Shown one piece after another: positions 14,098 to 24,989 of a stretch of 64,000 nucleotides of DNA. Position numbers and translations under genes: made by a program. Each line of letters begins with the position of its first letter. Position 1 is the stretch's first letter. The notes beneath the pieces were generated by a model that ran no database searches, was not told the origin of the DNA, and saw only the letters and a list, made by a program, of their open reading frames with translations. This stretch comes from Rhodosorus marinus (taxonomy: Eukaryota; Rhodophyta; Stylonematophyceae; Stylonematales; Stylonemataceae): contig JAMWBK010000008.1 in assembly GCA_029953675.1 (NCBI GenBank), positions 1,769,001 through 1,833,000 on the forward strand, in the 5' to 3' direction.

Positions 14098-14827
14098 TCA
14101 AGCGAGTAGTCCTTCGCATACCCTTGGCGTCCACAGAATCCTCTTTCCCCCCGTTATTATCGGATAAATGTCATAGAGAAAATAGTAAAAGTGTCCTGCA
14201 ATCACGCCAAGGATGTCCGCTTTGGCATGGTCCTGCGATGAGTTGTTGCTCCCAAGAATAAGGGAGAAGAGCAGCAAAACCCATGGGAGGTATGGAGCCC
14301 GGAAATTGAAGAGTCCTAATCAATATGTATGTGAATTAGAGCATTACCAACGTGCCGATCCCGCCCCTTTTCCACGTGTCGATCTGCATACCGAGAAAAT
14401 TCATTGCCATTCGTTCATTTCGACGTCCCCAAACGTAGACCATCATAAATGTCAGCGAGGGCCCCAGGAAAAGGACACCTGGAGTCAGTCGTGAAACAGC
14501 TAGAAGCAGCGTGCTGCCAAAGATGAGCATATACAGAAAGTCCGCGGTCTTGCCCCGGAATGAGTTGATCTCAAGCAGCTTGCAGTACCGGTACAAGAAG
14601 AACATGTGAAAGAGAAAGTCCAATCCAAACTTCCCAAAGAAGAAAAAGTTCGTCAACAACCGCCACACCTGACCCTCCAAAATCTGCGCCCAGTTCAAGT
14701 ACAGCTTCAAAGGAGATATCATATCCAGTGCACACATCCCCGTCGTGATCACTGACAACGCCACGTACGATCGAGTCACCGGTGGCATCAGCCTAAACCA
14801 TTCCTCAAAAAACGCCATTTTCTCCAC
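14098..14827 (-). CDS. Derlin (DER1 family) ER membrane protein, two exons
   Basis: Derlins are rhomboid-like pseudoproteases of the ER membrane that help retrotranslocate misfolded proteins for degradation. Exons are 14827-14392 and 14315-14098, giving 217 residues; the intron is 76 nt and splits a Gly codon. The start MEKMAFFEEWFRLMPPVTRS matches the Derlin N-terminus. Also visible are WRLLTNFFFFGKFGLDFLFH, the YCKLLE loop, the WGRRNE motif, FRAPYLPWVLLLFSLILG across the junction, and GHFYYFLYDIYP. The C-terminal GGKRILWTP resembles the post-membrane segment of the family. Four or more hydrophobic segments are evident. The rhomboid catalytic Ser/His are absent, as expected. Confidence 0.93.
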
Positions 14828-16133
14828 AAACTACCAAAACGAAGAAAAAAAAAACAAAGCCCGAAAACCAACGCGAAGAAAAACCTCAAAATCCCCTCAA
14901 CAAGCACCCCGCTTCTTGCTTCACCAAAAACCACCAAAACGCATACAAAAATCCTTCAAAAAAGCCGCCAATAAACTCAAATATGCCCGCCCACCCTATC
15001 CAACATCATCATCAAACCTACTAATCACAACACGCATCCAACCCATTGATCACTTCCCCCCAGAAAGTCATTACCCCAAAAACCTTTCCCTCCTCCGACT
15101 CACAAACACAAACGAACAACAAAAAAAACACTCACGCCCTCTACTTCATCCAATCTTTATCCTCTAATACACACATCCCATAGCTCTTCTCCCTCCCTCC
15201 CTCTCTCTCTCTCTCTCTCCCTCTTCTCCAAACCTCCCCCAAACCCAAATGCCACCTTCATCTCAATATGTAATCAACAAGAACAGAGTCCACTGTCAAA
15301 CCAAAAAGAACAGCCAATGTTACAGCTACAAAAAAAAAACTAAAAATATCAACTATGCTTGTCCAAAGAAATTCATTGGAATTTCAAAACAAAAATTATA
15401 AAAGAGATATAATCAATCCAAATAAGTTGATAATGACTGAAAACTATTATTATTTGTCTTCTTAATTCTTTGGATGTGATTTTCTTTAAATTTTTAGAAT
15501 TATTGACTGACTTTGTTTTTATTTATTTTATAGGATATATTGTATTTGTATTTTGAGGAAAAATGCTAGCTCAGTCATTGGAGAATTTTTCTCAAAAAGT
15601 GTTTTTAGTAATGTACTAATACGTGTTGGATATTGTACTATGTACTATGTACTATTTTTTTGTTTTGTTTTTTCGTCTGTTGTCTTACCGGAGGTTTTTT
15701 GGTGGTGGATGATGGAGTTTCTTTTGTAGAGAGCTGGTACCTTTTTTGGTGATGATGACTAGGCAAAGGAATCTGAGAACTACCGAGACGAGGAAGGCTT
15801 AAAAATCTCCTATCGGATTTTCTGTCCCCACCACCCCTCACCCCCGCCGCAACATCGTTCGAACGATCCAGCGAGCTAGGTACATCTTTATCGGATTTTG
15901 GAGATCCTCGATGCTGGTAGCACGATCACTATGCTTTGATATAGCTGAGATTCTACTAGTTACTTTTATTGTACGCCCTCCCCAATGACGTGGATGAAAC
16001 CTTATCATGCCTCTACATCTACGAGGATGACTGGCAGCTGCTGACGACTGCGTGTTTGGAGACTGCCGGTTTTATCCGCGGCTTTTAGTTTGCTTTTTTG
16101 CTGCTTTAATATTCTGTAGGATACCATACTAGA
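14828..16133. other. Divergent intergenic region between Derlin and PTPA
   Basis: About 1.3 kb. Upstream of Derlin the plus strand is C/A-rich with few G (14830-15180), then carries a CT microsatellite. From 15290 to 15680 it is AT-rich. No gene is supported; the 140-codon plus-strand ORF at 14745-15167 is low-complexity and overlaps the Derlin first exon. Confidence 0.5.
15188..15228 (-). repeat. (CT)n microsatellite upstream of Derlin
   Basis: A pyrimidine tract of CCCT and CT units on the plus strand, that is (GA)n on the Derlin sense strand, about 360 bp upstream of its start. Compare the GA tract before ThiC. Confidence 0.85.
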
Positions 16134-17578
16134 ATGGCAGAGCGAAATTCATCCTCCTCAGCTGACCTGGCGAGAAAGTAAGCAGTTCTCGTTCTAGTGC
16201 GTCTTGGATGTGGCCTTAGGGTCGATGGTCGCTAATTCTCAGTGCCTTCTGTTTCGTCCAGGCAGATTCATGGGGAGCAAGATCTGAGAGTTTTTCTGGA
16301 GTCCAATACGTTCAAGGTAATCCGCGGAGCTAGTATCCAGAATCAATCGGGAACGATATTTGTGGCTCAAGCGGAGTTCTCGAAACCCCTCGCCTAGGAC
16401 CTCTGGACGTTTGTGCTACGATGTAATGAAGCCGTAAAGAACAGCACAATCAGCAGTTGCCAAGATATGAAAGGATCAACGGCTGTCGACTCGCTCGTGA
16501 TTGTTCTTGACAACTTGAGCAAGCTGGTAGACGAAATCCCACCTGCAAACCAGGTGAGCTTGCACGCTGTGTCTTATCGCTCCAGATATCAGTCTCACAC
16601 CAGCACTTCTTCGATTAACCAGCCAGCGAGATACGGAAATAGCTCGTTCACCGTTTGGCATACAGAACTGGTCTCACGCTCGGAATCAATGATCGGTAAG
16701 TCCCAACTGGAAGGCAGCAGCGGGTTTGCTCTAGATTCATCGAGTCTAAGGCCTTGTCCATGTCTTCGGTTTTTGTCTCAGAATCTTTGCTTCCACCGGA
16801 CAAGTCCTCGCTTTCAGCAGAGCTTGCTCTGTACTTGAACGCGTCCTTCGGACATGAGATAAGAAGAGACTACGGTAGCGGTCACGAAGCAACGTTTCTC
16901 GTTCTGCTTTTTTGCCTCCTGAAGGTGTGAGCAGATCGTACTCAACCGGACACCCGACGCGTATCAAATCGGAGCAACATCCGCTGAATAGGAATCACAT
17001 CGCGTCTCTCACATTAGGTTGGAGCATTTCAAGAGGCAGACTTCAAGCTGCTCGTGCTTCGAGTCTTTACCAAGTACTTGGAGGTTACAAGAAAACTGCA
17101 GACGACCTACTGGTTGGAACCCGCTGGCTCACATGGGGTATGGGGCCTTGACGACTACTCGTTTCTGAACTTTCTTTGGGGTTCCGCTCAGCTGTTTGAC
17201 AACAAAGAGATTACACCGCCAAGCGTCGTCAGTTCCGAACAAGTTCTTAAAGATTGGTCTGATGAGTACCTCTACGTTGACGCCATAAGAGCAATCAAGC
17301 GGGTGAAGAAGGTACTAATTCATGTTTTCTCGTCCAAGCCGAAGCGGTTTTAGTAGATCCGTACTTGTGCCGTTCCACAAGCTGAAGCTTTTCCCGTTCG
17401 TCTGCGTCAGGGACCGTTCTTTGAGCATTCGCCGATGTTACGGGACATTTCAGAGGTACGAGAGGGCTGGCCAAAGATTAACTCAGGTCTTATAAAGATG
17501 TACAGAGCAGAAGTATGGGGCAAACTCCCTGTCGTCCAACACACACTGTTCGGGTCGATTTTCAAGTTCGATGAGTGA
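16134..17578 (+). CDS. Serine/threonine phosphatase 2A activator (PTPA), seven exons
   Basis: PTPA is a peptidyl-prolyl isomerase-like activator of PP2A; it binds the catalytic subunit and helps load its metal ions. Exons: 16134-16177, 16262-16316, 16398-16553, 16623-16695, 16782-16924, 17018-17311 and 17411-17578, in total 310 residues, close to the family norm. Diagnostic blocks are [29 protein letters not shown], the VFTKYLEV and [15 protein letters not shown] segments, FLWGSAQL, and near the end [30 protein letters not shown] and LFGSIF. These include the conserved YGSGHE and [10 protein letters not shown] motifs at the active and ATP-binding sites. All introns are 69-99 nt with GT-AG ends. 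The flanking gene on the left is divergent Derlin. Confidence 0.95.
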
Positions 17579-18760
17579 CACATGTTCGTCAGCAGCTCAA
17601 ACAAATCCCAGTGTACCCCCAACCCCGACCGGCTTGTCAGGAAGCAGAATAGATACTCTGCGTCTAGGACTTCCTTTCTTCAATGTTTGAACGGTTCTGG
17701 TGCTGCTCAGACGGATGCTGTTAAAGACGACGGGAGGTGCGCGAGAGATGCGCGATGTCGTCGAGAGATCTGCTCTGTCCTCAATCGACTGCCTCTGCGT
17801 GGGAGTGAACTTAACAATTACGCGCTAGAGGACGTGGTCAGATTTTGCAGTTCGAGGATCTAGTAAAGTCACACCAGTCTTTCCTCCGGGTCCAAAAACC
17901 AGGTAATGCTTATCAAGAAGAAGCCCAAGCATGTGCGGATTAACAGATCTCCAAAGTCGCCTGTTGGGAATCTCAATCTCAAACAAGCTTATCAAAGAGA
18001 AACTGTTATGTCGAATGTAAAGGTCGATCAACCAAGCCTTCTTCCCCCGTAAAAGCACATACGACCATGATCTCCTTCTTAACGAAGCGGTCAAAAGGAG
18101 AGCCACGAAGTGACGTGGATCACTACTGACTGGAAAACGTGTAAACAGTTGCTGTGTCTCCGTATCTCTTCGAGTATGCCGTGAGTAGCTATTCCCATTT
18201 GGCGGGAAGCGTATCCCTGATGTGTGAATTCCTCTAGAAAACTTTTGTAGCTTTGCATCTTGCTCTCCCCCCAAGGTCATGGGGCAGGTACACACGGCGC
18301 AGGCTGCATACTTTGCTCGAGCAAACACATCACCCATCGCTGGAGAAAGACGGCAGAGTGCGGCAGCGATGGAAGACAATGCGGACTGCAATATTTGAAG
18401 AAGAAATTTGAAAGCCCAATTCATCCGCGAACACATCAAGGATCAGCATCCAGGCAAATCGTAGTAGTGACCTGGCAGTACGCATTCAGAGACACGAAGA
18501 ATAACAAGCAAGCTTCAACACCTTCCACTCTCCGTCAGCTCCGTGACCCATGCCCAACAGTCTTGACTCCTCTTCGGACTAGTTCACCATCAAGATGATC
18601 GTCAAGTGCATTGTGAAGGCGGTGTTGTGGGCTCTTCGATGAGTCAAGAAGTAGGGCCCAGGAGTCAAAGATAGGAGTGCTTTTCTTCACTTATCAAGGA
18701 CAGGTCTTCACATGCGATCGTGAGTTGTAGATACAGAATCGTACAACTAAAACGAAATTA
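17579..18760. other. Region after PTPA with an uncertain minus-strand ORF
   Basis: A 204-codon frame on the minus strand (17825-18439) has mixed composition and a segment near its C-terminus with some secondary-structure regularity (GLLLDKHYLVFGPGGKTG). I recognise no family and see no splice partner. It lies tail-to-tail with PTPA. It might be a real small gene, but the evidence is only its length. Confidence 0.25.
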
Positions 18761-19067
18761 CAGACTCGTGACAGATCCTCAGGGAAGCAGGGCTGAGTCG
18801 GCAGATAGTTAAGGCAATCGTCATCAGCGTGCGTGGCGATGGCGCAGTGGTCCATTCGCGTGGGGGAGGAACTCAGCGCGATTGACGTCGCAGATGCCCT
18901 AACTACAGACACGTGACAAATCCGCAGGGAAGCAGGGCTGAGCCTTGACGGATTGTTAAGGCAATCGCCATCAGCGCGCGTGGCGATGACAGTAGGGATC
19001 CTTTCGCGTGGGGGAAGGGTACCCAACTATGCGAGGGAAAATCAGCGCGATCGGCCTCGCAGATGCC
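18761..19067 (+). repeat. Diverged tandem duplication, two units of about 140-160 bp
   Basis: Unit 1 is about 18761-18899 and unit 2 about 18905-19067. Both begin with CAGAC.CGTGACA, share GGGAAGCAGGGCTGAG, AAGGCAATCG.CATCAGCG, CGTGGCGATG and TTCGCGTGGGGGA, and end in TCGCAGATGCC. Unit 2 has an insertion of about 20 bp near its end. No conserved open frame runs through both copies. Confidence 0.8.
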
Positions 19068-19730
19068 GACGGGACTTGTAAAGTCAAACTGGACCGTCGG
19101 TGTAGCTTCAGATCTGTCAAATATTGGCTCCAAAAACATCCATTCAGATCCCGTCCTCACCAGTACAAAAACGCCAGCTCGACCAGAATCACCATTCCCC
19201 ATGGAGTTCAACTCCCCAAGTGAAAGCCACAAAAATAACATCGGCCTTCTTAAAAACCCTACCGGAGTTTGATTTTTAAAATATTTTGAAGGTTTTATGG
19301 GCTCATTTTTGCACTCGTTTGGGTATCATTAGCCATTAATGTTTAGCCAGGATTCTGTGGAGATTAAGGCATGTAAATCATGTAGGTATAAAATCTGACT
19401 TTTTAGGGCTCGATTGATTGAGGGGGGGGGGTGGGCAGGGTGGGCCGGGAGAGTGGAGAGCTCTGTAGGGATATAGTATGAGATTCTTAACCTTTTTATG
19501 GGAATGGGAATGATCTAGATAAGTTTTGTCTGAGGAACGTGCAATGTAGGGACGGTGAAGGGTTGAAGACGGTGGGAGTCAGGGGCGTACTGTTTTGTTT
19601 AGGTTTCGGGGCTGTGTGGAGAAGGGTTTCGGGTTGGGCATTTGAGTGTCTTCTACTCCTAGCCTGTTTTTTGCTTTTTTTGTCCCGGGACGGGGTTTGA
19701 CATGAAATGTGTTGTGAGTGAGATTTGAGG

Positions 19731-22250
19731 ATGGCACGGGATGAGCAAGCCAATGGGGCGTCGTTTGGACCGGACCACTATTGCTTCCATCGCGAGGTTA
19801 GCAGTAACGCAGAAGCTGAGGATCGCTTCCGTGACGTCGCAAGCGTCGTTTCGAAACTAGTTAGTAGCGGATCGACGACATCTGAGGCTCTCCAAGAGGC
19901 GCAAACTCGGTATGGTGGTGACCTGAACATTGTTGCTGGCGAGAGTTGGGATTTTGGGGGGAATGTGCAGGACGTCCTCATACTTGGTTGCGCGATTTCA
20001 ACCGAGGAGGTTCATATTTTCATGGAAAACGTCGGTTCTACGCCCGTAACTGCGGCACCCCGACTATCGGACATGAAATCGCTCTTGGCGAATTCTAGGG
20101 ACGGGCTTCTGTGGGAACTCTCTGACATCGCAAACCGGCTTCCTTCTGAAACCATCAGAGACGAGGAACTCAGCGATGTGAGGTACTTCAAGGATATCAG
20201 TGCATGGGGAGGATCTGCCTTGTTTCGTCTGAGAATACTCACGCCCGAGGAGACGACGAATGAAGCGATTCACGAATCCCGAATGGACGCCCTATTGCGC
20301 CTCCAGTCGATCACCAGCAAGGAAGAAGCCTCGAGGAACTTGATTGTTTCGGAGCTTGTCGGAGTACTAGATGATTCACGTGCGTTGGTGCGAGTGCTAC
20401 ACAACCTTGCCGTAGTCGCCATGCCGAATGACAGAGACATGCCAATTGAAGTCGGTAAGCTCATGCGTGATCTGGTGTACCTGGTTACGCTTGTTACCGG
20501 ATCGGTTGAAGCAGGTCTAAAACTTGGCTGGCTCCTTGAGATCCTGGCGAGGCTTGGATCCGGCGCTAAAGTCGTAGACTTTGCTAGAGAGTTTTTGAGG
20601 AATGACCAACCTCCAGTGGCAGTGATCGCGTGCGCTGCAAACAGTTCACAATCACCCTGGCTGGGTGAGATGGCAGCGATGGCAGAAAATCTGGCCAACG
20701 CTTTAGATGATCTCGGCTGGATTGTGGTATTGGTCAGCTGCTGTGGGCCAAAAGACACTCTCGCGAACGCAACCAAACTCGCACGCGGTCGTGAAGGAGG
20801 TGCTTGTGACGTTTTCGCGCTGAAGAACTCGGGTATTTCTTCAGCGCACTCGCACTACGTAGTGCGAACGGTACATTCCATCCGGGAGGCTCCAAGGGCG
20901 GAACGCAGTGATTTATGCAGGCTCTTCGCGCAAGAAGGTCTGAAAACTCTCAAGGCAGAAAAGATAAGACCGGGGGCGGTGTTCTCCTGTGGATGGGCAA
21001 CCACACAGTTTGCGGATGTTGCGTTGCGACCTGGAAGAGGATTCGAAAGCGACGATGGTGCTAGTCTCTCTCAGTTCTTTGCCTCTACGGAGTTTGTTCA
21101 CATGGTTGAACCACATGACATCGGAAGTGTTCAGGTTGATGGAGGACAGGACGGAACACTGCTCGCTCTCGAAACTTGCCGCTCGTGGGGCACCGTTGGA
21201 ATGCCCGAGCTGTGGTCGGAGCAACCCGAGAGCGTGATGAAAAAATTAGAGCTCATCCTCGAGGGTAGAGAGCAGGATGGATTTCATTCTAGTATTGGTT
21301 GTGTGATCGATCAGCGGACGGCCCTTATTAGCCATCTCGCAGCGAGGAAGGAACTGGTTCGGCGGAATCTCGTCTCTGGCGCAGAGAACCAAGCTGTTGT
21401 GTGCATCCAGCTCTCAGTTTCCGGCCGATCGGATGCAGCTAGTGCTCAGGCTGTGGACGAAACCTTGAAGGAAATTGAAGGGATGATCCTGGGGCCTAAA
21501 GGAGGGTCGTTCATGTTTCTCTTTGTTCCGTCGTCTCCGTCGTCGACGTTGGCGTCTCCAGCATCGAGCTGGTTGATCTCCCCATCGACTTCAACGCAGC
21601 CGTACCCGGGTCTGGCGCAGCTGCGGCGAAATTATCCGAAACGTGTTGCGATTGTTCCAACAGATCTTAGCCGCCATGCATTTACGGGAGCGGATTGTGC
21701 ACTTCTGTCGGACTCATCTAAGGCGTTTACGAACGGCCTAAGAGGAGTTGGCACTAAAGTCCTTTTCGCCAGTGATGCGGATTGGATAAAGAGGTTAGCA
21801 TCGATGGGTCAGCTCAGCAGCAGATCGCAACCAGCGAGAGCTGCAGTAGTTGCAACAGCACTGCCGCTGCAATCTGTTGTTGAGACCTGGTCGAAGCAGC
21901 TTCAACTGATGCTCAAGCACGTGCCTGTGAGTTGCCCGGCTGATTTCAAGTACGAGCTGGAAGCCACTCAGAAAGCCAGCTGGGCTTTTTTGGATAGCCG
22001 AACGTCCAGAATAGATGTGACCCGACTAGGTGCAAAACGGGTGAATCTCGTCGGTTCGTTCAACGATTGGTCTGGACAGCTTCAGATGACGGGCAGTCCA
22101 GCAGACGGGAAGTTTAGGATCAAGTTGAGACTTCCGAGAAGAAAGCACCTCTTCAAGCTCGTCGTGGACGGCGAATGGACAACAGACTCAAAAAACCCGG
22201 AAGAAGTCGATGCAAATGGGTTCAAGAATAACTATATAGTTGTTAGCTGA
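19731..22250 (+). CDS. Starch-synthase-like (GT5) protein with degenerate active site and C-terminal CBM48
   Basis: A single long exon of 839 residues. The last 75 residues form an AMPK/CBM48 glycogen-binding module: VNLVGSFNDWSGQLQM, a central FRIKLRLPRRKHLFKLVVDG, WTTDSKNP and the closing NNYIVV. Residues about 295-335 resemble the start of a GT5 domain (VAVIACAANSS...AENLANALDDLGWIVVLVS), but the KxGGLGDV substrate loop is replaced by SPWLGEMAA. Residues about 405-430 match the GT5 segment LxxxGxRPDIIHCHDW, here EKIRPGAVFSCGW with the HDW lost. Further on, AHAFTGADCALLSDSSKAF-like sequence replaces the family's AGADxxLMPSRFEPCGL. So it looks like a starch synthase relative that has probably lost catalysis, perhaps a scaffold or regulator of starch granules in the cytosol or plastid. 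That role is inference. The in-frame ATG at 19731 is chosen. Confidence 0.65.
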   Translation: MARDEQANGASFGPDHYCFHREVSSNAEAEDRFRDVASVVSKLVSSGSTTSEALQEAQTRYGGDLNIVAGESWDFGGNVQDVLILGCAISTEEVHIFMENVGSTPVTAAPRLSDMKSLLANSRDGLLWELSDIANRLPSETIRDEELSDVRYFKDISAWGGSALFRLRILTPEETTNEAIHESRMDALLRLQSITSKEEASRNLIVSELVGVLDDSRALVRVLHNLAVVAMPNDRDMPIEVGKLMRDLVYLVTLVTGSVEAGLKLGWLLEILARLGSGAKVVDFAREFLRNDQPPVAVIACAANSSQSPWLGEMAAMAENLANALDDLGWIVVLVSCCGPKDTLANATKLARGREGGACDVFALKNSGISSAHSHYVVRTVHSIREAPRAERSDLCRLFAQEGLKTLKAEKIRPGAVFSCGWATTQFADVALRPGRGFESDDGASLSQFFASTEFVHMVEPHDIGSVQVDGGQDGTLLALETCRSWGTVGMPELWSEQPESVMKKLELILEGREQDGFHSSIGCVIDQRTALISHLAARKELVRRNLVSGAENQAVVCIQLSVSGRSDAASAQAVDETLKEIEGMILGPKGGSFMFLFVPSSPSSTLASPASSWLISPSTSTQPYPGLAQLRRNYPKRVAIVPTDLSRHAFTGADCALLSDSSKAFTNGLRGVGTKVLFASDADWIKRLASMGQLSSRSQPARAAVVATALPLQSVVETWSKQLQLMLKHVPVSCPADFKYELEATQKASWAFLDSRTSRIDVTRLGAKRVNLVGSFNDWSGQLQMTGSPADGKFRIKLRLPRRKHLFKLVVDGEWTTDSKNPEEVDANGFKNNYIVVS

Positions 22251-22835
22251 TACTTTCTGCTCTAGTTCTTCATTGCCATCGGTAACCGGAAATGGGAGAA
22301 GTTTGGTTCAGCACATTCTATTGATCGAGGGCCGCTCGCTCATGGTTTCTTTAATAATTATTCACTGAAATGCTTCTGAAAAGCTAGACTGCAGACCATT
22401 GCGTTGCAGGCTGGAACACTCAATCCAGCTGCATCATCAACTTCGATCGACGCGACAGACGAGGACTGTCAGAAGAGTAGTCAAGAGCCTTGGAGGTTCG
22501 CTGAACCTCAGTCGAGCGAAAGACGTGAAAGACAGACATTGGGCAGAGCCTTCTCAACAGCGTTCACCTACGGGCACCATCTCAAACCCGTTGCGACCAT
22601 TTTCACCCCAGTCTATACACCGTGAACGCATCCGCCTGCGGTTCGTCTTGTTTTTTGGCGAGTCTGGAGCGGTTGTTCACAGCGTGCTGGCTCAGGTCAT
22701 CGGGGAGCGCTAGCTGGTGCAGGATATGGCTTTCGTCCTCCCCATGTCGCAGGACAAGTTTCCTTAATAACTTGAGGTTCGCTCGTTGCGCGTATGGATC
22801 AAATACAGCGCTCGCTAGCCTCCGTTCGCGATGCG
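22251..22835. other. Convergent spacer between GT5-like and CAP-N genes
   Basis: About 0.6 kb between two stops. Short overlapping ORFs on both strands have no domains. Nothing else seen. Confidence 0.5.
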
Positions 22836-24700
22836 TCAATATTTGATAATGACTGCTTTCCTCTGCGGCGTGGTAACAACGCCTGAACCCCATAAGTACC
22901 TCATTCCGCGGGTCCAATGACGTACACAGCCTCTGTTCTTCGTCTTCATGTTTCGAATCTTTGTAGCAACCTCGCGCTCCCTCCAGAGAATATTCACTTC
23001 ATCGACGCTGTGCTGGGTGTTGAATGAAAGCTCATGGTAGTGATGTACTGTGACGTAGATCTTGAGTTCATTCAACACCGAGCGCAGAGATTCCACCCAT
23101 AATCTATGAAACCCAAAGCTGGAATGGGATTCGTAGTCCTTGAGGATTTTATCCAAAAGCAGTTCAGAGGCGTTTGCCAGCTCCATGGTGAACATGGATG
23201 CCGTCGTCTCAGTGCTAACTACCCAGCTCAGGACTTGAGTCACATCCGCGGCGGCCTAAACCAAAAAAAAAAGGGACGAACGGATAAATGAAGGGAGAGG
23301 GTTTTCAGCTTCTCCAAACCCGCCAGACCCGGGCAATCTAACGGAACAGATGATGAAATGAAACATGACGGACCTTAACGTGCAAGTAGAACGGATCTTC
23401 ACGATCAAGCTCCTCGCTTATGGTGCCAACTTCCGCGATCTCATACATAACCGGCATTACGTACATTCTGGAAACATTTGCTGCTCCCTTATCTAGAGCG
23501 GCAGCTCTCGTAATGAGCTCGTACTCTTTGCTAAAAGCACTGAAGACCAGCTTTGACTGTTTGGCCACATGGCCCCCAAGAAGTTCAGAATGGTGGACGT
23601 ATTCTGCTACTGGACCGTCGACGATCTCCAGGAAGTCAAGGAACGGATGCGCATCGTTTCTCGCTTTGACCTTCTTCTTGACGCGGTAGCCTTCCGGTGC
23701 TGCTCCTCTCAGATAATTCCATCTGAGGCCCGCCGGGTGGTACTCAACGACATAGTCATGAAGCTGCTTTGTGAATCCTTTGATCGCTGTTGCATAGTCG
23801 GAATGGACTGGATCGCAGTTCAGTTGGATAAAGTTGCTCAGGATATTATCACATTCTAGATCGATGACTTGATTGTACTCCTTCACGTGCTTTACCGTGT
23901 TGGGAGCCACAACCCAGCCCAACATTGTTGACAGATCAGCGAGCGCCTGGAAGTGGTGCTTTTTGGGATCATTCGGATCACAATCCCGATTGTACTCAAC
24001 CGCATCGTCAGCACAGTCAGTGAGCGGCTCGCATTTGGCGATAAGGTCATCTCTCGGGGGCATAGAAACTGATGCCGCGTAGGAAATTATTCCGGTTTCT
24101 GCTTCAACGGCTTCCTCAAAAGCCAGCATCTGGTCACGAACATCACCACCTATCTTCTCAGCTAAAGTCGACATCTTCGCAAGATCCGATCTTACAAAAC
24201 TGTTGAAAACCTCTCCAGGATCCGTATCTACGACACGACCAAGCACAACCAAAACATTGCTGAGTCCTCTTTATACCCCCTGAATCGGAGTTTCCATTCA
24301 ACGGCACGTGAGAAACCCCGTCCTGGAGTAAACCATACCGGTCTCAACGGCAAGGAACCCAGTCCGCATACGTCGATCTTTGGGTATCTTCTTCGAGAGC
24401 TCCTCCAACTTTCCAATACTCGCATCCATCGCATTGAAAGTGGATTTGATATTTGGATAGCGTTTCCTAGGAATTGGAGCTAAAAACATGGAGAACTCTT
24501 CAACGAAAGGGTCCAAAGCAGAAAGCCCGCCGTTCCTTCACAAAAAAAAAAATTCGGTTAAAGCAATGTTCTGATTGCATCTAGAACTTACCCAGTTCCT
24601 TGTCCTCACAGCGAAACTCAGCAAAGCAGGTAAGACCCCAAAGGTTCTTATCCACGCTCTCAACTACGTCATCGATCGCATACGTACTACTCCCAAACAT
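22836..24700 (-). CDS. Protein with two tandem CAP-N (cyclase-associated protein N-terminal) domains
   Basis: Model: exons 24700-24592 (uncertain), 24497-24339, 24227-23374 and 23255-22836, which close in frame at 513 residues. The first CAP-N domain spans about residues 95-270. It shows LAKMSTLAEKIGGDV, the HHFQALADLSTMLGWVV segment (CAP: FNHLSAVxExIxALGWV), VKHVKEYN and VVEYHPAGLRWN (CAP: IKEFHTTGLxW). A second copy follows at about 290-460: FLDFLEIVDGPVAEYVHHSE then LLGGHV, the ADVTQVLSWVV segment, MELANASELLLDKIL, and YVTVHHYHELSFN. CAP proteins recycle cofilin-bound actin; their N-domain is a helical-folded dimer unit that speeds filament depolymerisation. No WH2, polyproline or CARP domain is present. 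A coiled-coil-like segment (MDASIGKLEELSKKIP) precedes the first domain. The 5' end is the weakest part. Confidence 0.72.
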
Positions 24701-24989
24701 CTTGCCCTCCCTCTAACCCCTTTTACACTTCAAAATCTAATCCTTATCATTTCAAGCGATCCTTAATGCTTCATTCACTCGTTCGTCTCCTCAGCATCCG
24801 TCCAAACATTTCCCGCCTCCCTCCAGACTGCCGCTTTGTGCTAACGCACACACAACCCACTATCCTTATCGTCCATCGCTTTTTCTGTCCCAGAATCTGG
24901 GACAGGACGTTCCATCCATAGCAATGAATGGAACTGTGTCGTGGGCGTGTCGAGGATCTGTAGCGCAGTCTGTGCGAGAAAGGTGCCCA

